From NCBI RefSeq assembly GCF_030296695.1, contig NZ_AP027737.1, forward strand, positions 310,001-374,000: 64,000 nt of DNA, in the 5' to 3' direction. Below, in pieces: positions 61,900-64,000 of the stretch. The notes under the pieces are model-generated. The model was not told the DNA's origin. It saw only the letters and a list, made by a program, of their open reading frames with translations, and did not search any database. The translations under genes and the position numbers were made by a program. Position 1 is the stretch's first letter, and every line of letters starts with the position of its first letter. The stretch is from Agromyces mangrovi (lineage in GTDB: Bacteria; Actinomycetota; Actinomycetes; Actinomycetales; Microbacteriaceae).

Positions 61900-63207
61900 T
61901 CAGCGCGCGGGGAACTGCCGGTCGGACTCGCCCACGTAGAGCTGCTGCGGGCGGCCGATCTTGGTCGAGCCGTCGAGCTGCATCTCCCGCCAGTGCGCGA
62001 TCCAGCCGGGGAGGCGGCCGATCGCGAACAGCACGGTGAACATGCGCGTCGGGAAGCCCATGGCCTTGTAGATGACGCCGGTGTAGAAGTCGACGTTCGG
62101 GTAGAGCTTGCGCTGGCGGAAGTAGTCGTCCTCGAGCGCGATCTGCTCGAGCTCCTTGGCGATGTCGAGCAGCGGGTCGTTCACCCCGAGGCCGGCGAGC
62201 ACGGCGTCGGCGCTCTCCTTGACGAGCTTCGCGCGCGGGTCGTAGTTCTTGTACACCCGGTGGCCGAAGCCCATCAGGCGCACGCCCTCCTCCTTGCGCT
62301 TGACGCGCTCGACGAAGCCGCGCACGCCCTCGCCCGAGGCCTTGATGCCCGCGAGCATCTCGAGCACGGCCTCGTTGGCGCCGCCGTGCAGCGGGCCGTA
62401 GAGCGCGTTGATGCCGGCCGAGACCGATGCGTACAGGTTCGCGCCGGTCGAGCCGACGAGGCGCACGGTCGAGGTCGACGCGTTCTGCTCGTGGTCCTCG
62501 TGCAGGATGAGCAGCCGGTCGAGCGCGGCCGACACGGTCGGGTCGATCTCGTACGGCTCGGCGAGGATGCCGAAGTTCATCTTGAGGAAGTTGTCGATGT
62601 ACGACAGCGAGTTGTCCGGGTACAGGAACGCCTGGCCGAGCGACTTCTTGTGCGCGTAGGCGGCGATGACCGGGAGCTTCGCGAGCAGGCGGATCGTGGT
62701 GAGCTCGACCTGCTCGGGGTCGTTCGGGTCGGAGGAGTCCTCGTAGTACGTGGAGAGCGCCGACACCGCGCTCGAGAGCACCGACATGGGGTGCGCCGTA
62801 TGCGGCAGGGCCGAGAAGAAGCGCTTGAGGTCCTCGTGCAGGAGCGTGTGGCGACGGATGCGCTCGTCGAATGCGGCGAGCTCGTCGGCCGTCGGCAGGT
62901 TGCCGTAGATGAGCAGCCACGCGACCTCGAGGAACGTGGAGCCCTGTGCGAGCTGCTCGATCGGGTAGCCGCGGTAGCGCAGGATGCCCTGGTTGCCGTC
63001 GATGTAGGTGACCGACGAGCGGGTCGCGGCGGTGTTCGCGAAGCCGTAGTCGAGCGTGGTCATGCCCGTCTGCTTCATGAACGTCGAGATGTCGATGCTC
63101 GACGCCCCCTCGACCGACGGAACGACCGGGAAGCTCGCAGTCCCTCCCGGGTAGGTCAGCGTCGCCTGCTCCGGCTCGCCACTCGTTCGCGTCTCGACGT
63201 CGCCCAC
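61900..63207 (-). CDS. gltA: citrate synthase
   Basis: A 435-residue type II (hexameric-type) citrate synthase that condenses oxaloacetate and acetyl-CoA. The catalytic His and Asp regions are visible: SAGINALYGPLHGGANEAVL, GFGHRVYKNYDPRAK and FYTGVIYKAMGFPTRMFTVLF. The N-terminal domain (residues 1-55, LTYPGGTASFPVVPSVEG) is typical of the type II enzymes. It starts with GTG at 63207 behind CAGGAGG. No terminator hairpin is obvious in 61845-61899, where it converges on the penicillin acylase gene. Confidence 0.96.
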   Translation of the reverse strand: MGDVETRTSGEPEQATLTYPGGTASFPVVPSVEGASSIDISTFMKQTGMTTLDYGFANTAATRSSVTYIDGNQGILRYRGYPIEQLAQGSTFLEVAWLLIYGNLPTADELAAFDERIRRHTLLHEDLKRFFSALPHTAHPMSVLSSAVSALSTYYEDSSDPNDPEQVELTTIRLLAKLPVIAAYAHKKSLGQAFLYPDNSLSYIDNFLKMNFGILAEPYEIDPTVSAALDRLLILHEDHEQNASTSTVRLVGSTGANLYASVSAGINALYGPLHGGANEAVLEMLAGIKASGEGVRGFVERVKRKEEGVRLMGFGHRVYKNYDPRAKLVKESADAVLAGLGVNDPLLDIAKELEQIALEDDYFRQRKLYPNVDFYTGVIYKAMGFPTRMFTVLFAIGRLPGWIAHWREMQLDGSTKIGRPQQLYVGESDRQFPAR

Positions 63208-63279
63208 GGCGCCTCCTGTGATCCGGGTGTGTCTCGGGGGATGGGCGCCCGCCGGTTCACGGCCGGGGCGCCCGCATAC

Positions 63280-63309
63280 AGCCTAGACGGCGCGGCGACC
63301 TACTGTCGC
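63280..63309 (-). promoter_or_regulatory. candidate promoter of the citrate synthase gene
   Basis: On the minus strand GCGACA and TAGGCT are separated by 18 bases, a reasonable -35/-10 pair. The hexamer ends about 73 bases before the GTG at 63207. No conserved operator is recognised. Confidence 0.4.
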
Positions 63310-63382
63310 ATCCGCCAACGATCCCCGTGGACGCCTGCACGATTCAGCCAATGGCGAGCGGGTGCTCCTGGGCCGCCGCGAC

Positions 63383-64000
63383 TCAGGACGCGGCCGACAA
63401 CCGTGCCGCCGCCTCGGCGACGCGCTCGTCGCTGGCCGTCAGCGACAGGCGCACGTGCTCCGGGAAGTGGGGGCCGTAGAAGTGGCCGGGGCCCGCGACG
63501 ATGCCGAGCCCGGCGAGCCGGTCGATGCTCTCCCACGCGTCGCGCCCCTCGGTGGCCCAGAGGTAGAGCCCCGCCTCGGAGTGGTCGATACGGAACCCGG
63601 CCGCGACGAGCGCGGGCACCAGCGCGTCGCGGCGGGCGCGGTAGCGCGCCTTCTGCTCCGCCACGTGCGCGTCGTCGCCGAGGGCGGCCACCATCGCCGC
63701 CTGCAACGGCGCGGGCGGCATGAGCCCGCCGTGCTTGCGCACGTTGAGCAGTCGCGCGATGCGGGTGCGGCAGCCGGCGACGAATGCACCGCGGTACCCG
63801 GCCATGTTCGACTGCTTGCTGAGCGAGTACACGGCGAGCGTGTCGGTGCGGTCGTCGCCGACGACGCGTGGGTCGAGGATGCTCGGCACGCGCTGCGCGT
63901 CCCACGGGGCATCCCACCCCAATTCGGCGTAGCACTCGTCGTTCACGACCACGGCGCCCAGCTCGCGCGCCCGTGCGTGCGCGGCGCGCAGCGCCTCGAC
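63383..64000 (-). CDS. dapC: succinyldiaminopimelate transaminase DapC (partial, start beyond window)
   Basis: C-terminal 205 residues of a fold-type I aminotransferase; the gene continues past base 64000. The PLP-binding region is visible: VVVNDECYAELGW with the Asp near the pyridine nitrogen, and YSLSKQSNMAGYRGAF with the Schiff-base lysine. The C-terminal Arg region is HVRLSLTASDERV. The sequence is typical of the actinobacterial DapC, which converts N-succinyl-2-amino-6-ketopimelate. It lies near dapD and dapE, forming a dispersed lysine/DAP gene set. Confidence 0.9.
   Translation of the reverse strand, partial: VEALRAAHARARELGAVVVNDECYAELGWDAPWDAQRVPSILDPRVVGDDRTDTLAVYSLSKQSNMAGYRGAFVAGCRTRIARLLNVRKHGGLMPPAPLQAAMVAALGDDAHVAEQKARYRARRDALVPALVAAGFRIDHSEAGLYLWATEGRDAWESIDRLAGLGIVAGPGHFYGPHFPEHVRLSLTASDERVAEAAARLSAAS

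Noticed and set aside
1..64000. Mobile elements, prophage, toxin-antitoxin or defence systems
   Set aside because: No transposase, integrase, phage structural, restriction or CRISPR-associated genes were recognised. AdnAB is a standard repair system in this group.

Overview
This is about 64 kb of a very GC-rich (roughly 72%) chromosome from an actinobacterium. The small marker families DUF3039, DUF3107 and DUF3117, the AdnAB pair next to uvrD2 and nudC, UPF0182, the YlbL-like PDZ/Lon protease, DUF2342 and the dapC/dapD/dapE set point to Micrococcales. Overall gene style is like Microbacteriaceae (Agromyces or a relative); this is an inference from gene content, not a database match. There is no prophage, integrase, insertion sequence or CRISPR array.

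Layout. 0.1-3.5 kb: DUF3039 and an ABC exporter (permease plus ATPase). 3.8-12 kb: a cell-surface glycopolymer locus (nucleotidyltransferase, TagGH-like exporter, TagF-like glycerophosphotransferase, two GT2 glycosyltransferases, a CDP-alcohol phosphotransferase), with an ECF-type S component and an EcsC-like protein embedded. 12-20 kb: HtrA protease, a secreted PKD-like protein paired with a lipoprotein, two palindromic repeats, an aminotransferase facing a nitrilase-family amidase, an SDR, and a beta-lactamase-fold protein that lacks its catalytic residues. 20.1 kb: initiator tRNA-fMet with a strong terminator. 20-41 kb: a conserved actinobacterial core block (methyltransferase, UPF0182, YlbL, DUF2342, E1/cyclodehydratase-like, UvrD2, NudC, APH-fold protein, AdnB, AdnA, DUF3107, ferritin-like, RhlE-type helicase). 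41-49.7 kb: PHP phosphoesterase, EEP protein, aminopeptidase P, PGPGW protein, stress protein, soluble MgtE-like protein, DUF1003, Mrp, lipoprotein. 49.7-54.3 kb: a PLP decarboxylase/GPH-type transporter pair divergent from a succinate-semialdehyde dehydrogenase. 54.3-64 kb: TatB, O-methyltransferase, DUF3117, mannosyltransferase, DapE, DapD, penicillin acylase, citrate synthase and partial DapC.

The most striking technical fact is that nine genes are each broken by a single frame change, and every one is repaired by adding exactly one base, usually in a short G or C run. This looks like systematic single-base deletions in the assembly rather than real gene decay, and it affects adnB, uvrD2, nudC, dapD and others.

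The most interesting biology: two apparent pseudoenzymes (the beta-lactamase-fold lipoprotein at 18.8-20.0 kb and the APH-fold protein between nudC and adnB), a CDP-alcohol phosphotransferase with His at the fourth Asp position, an over-represented octamer CGGATGCC that recruits rare codons, and a structured leader in front of the TTG-started DEAD-box helicase gene.
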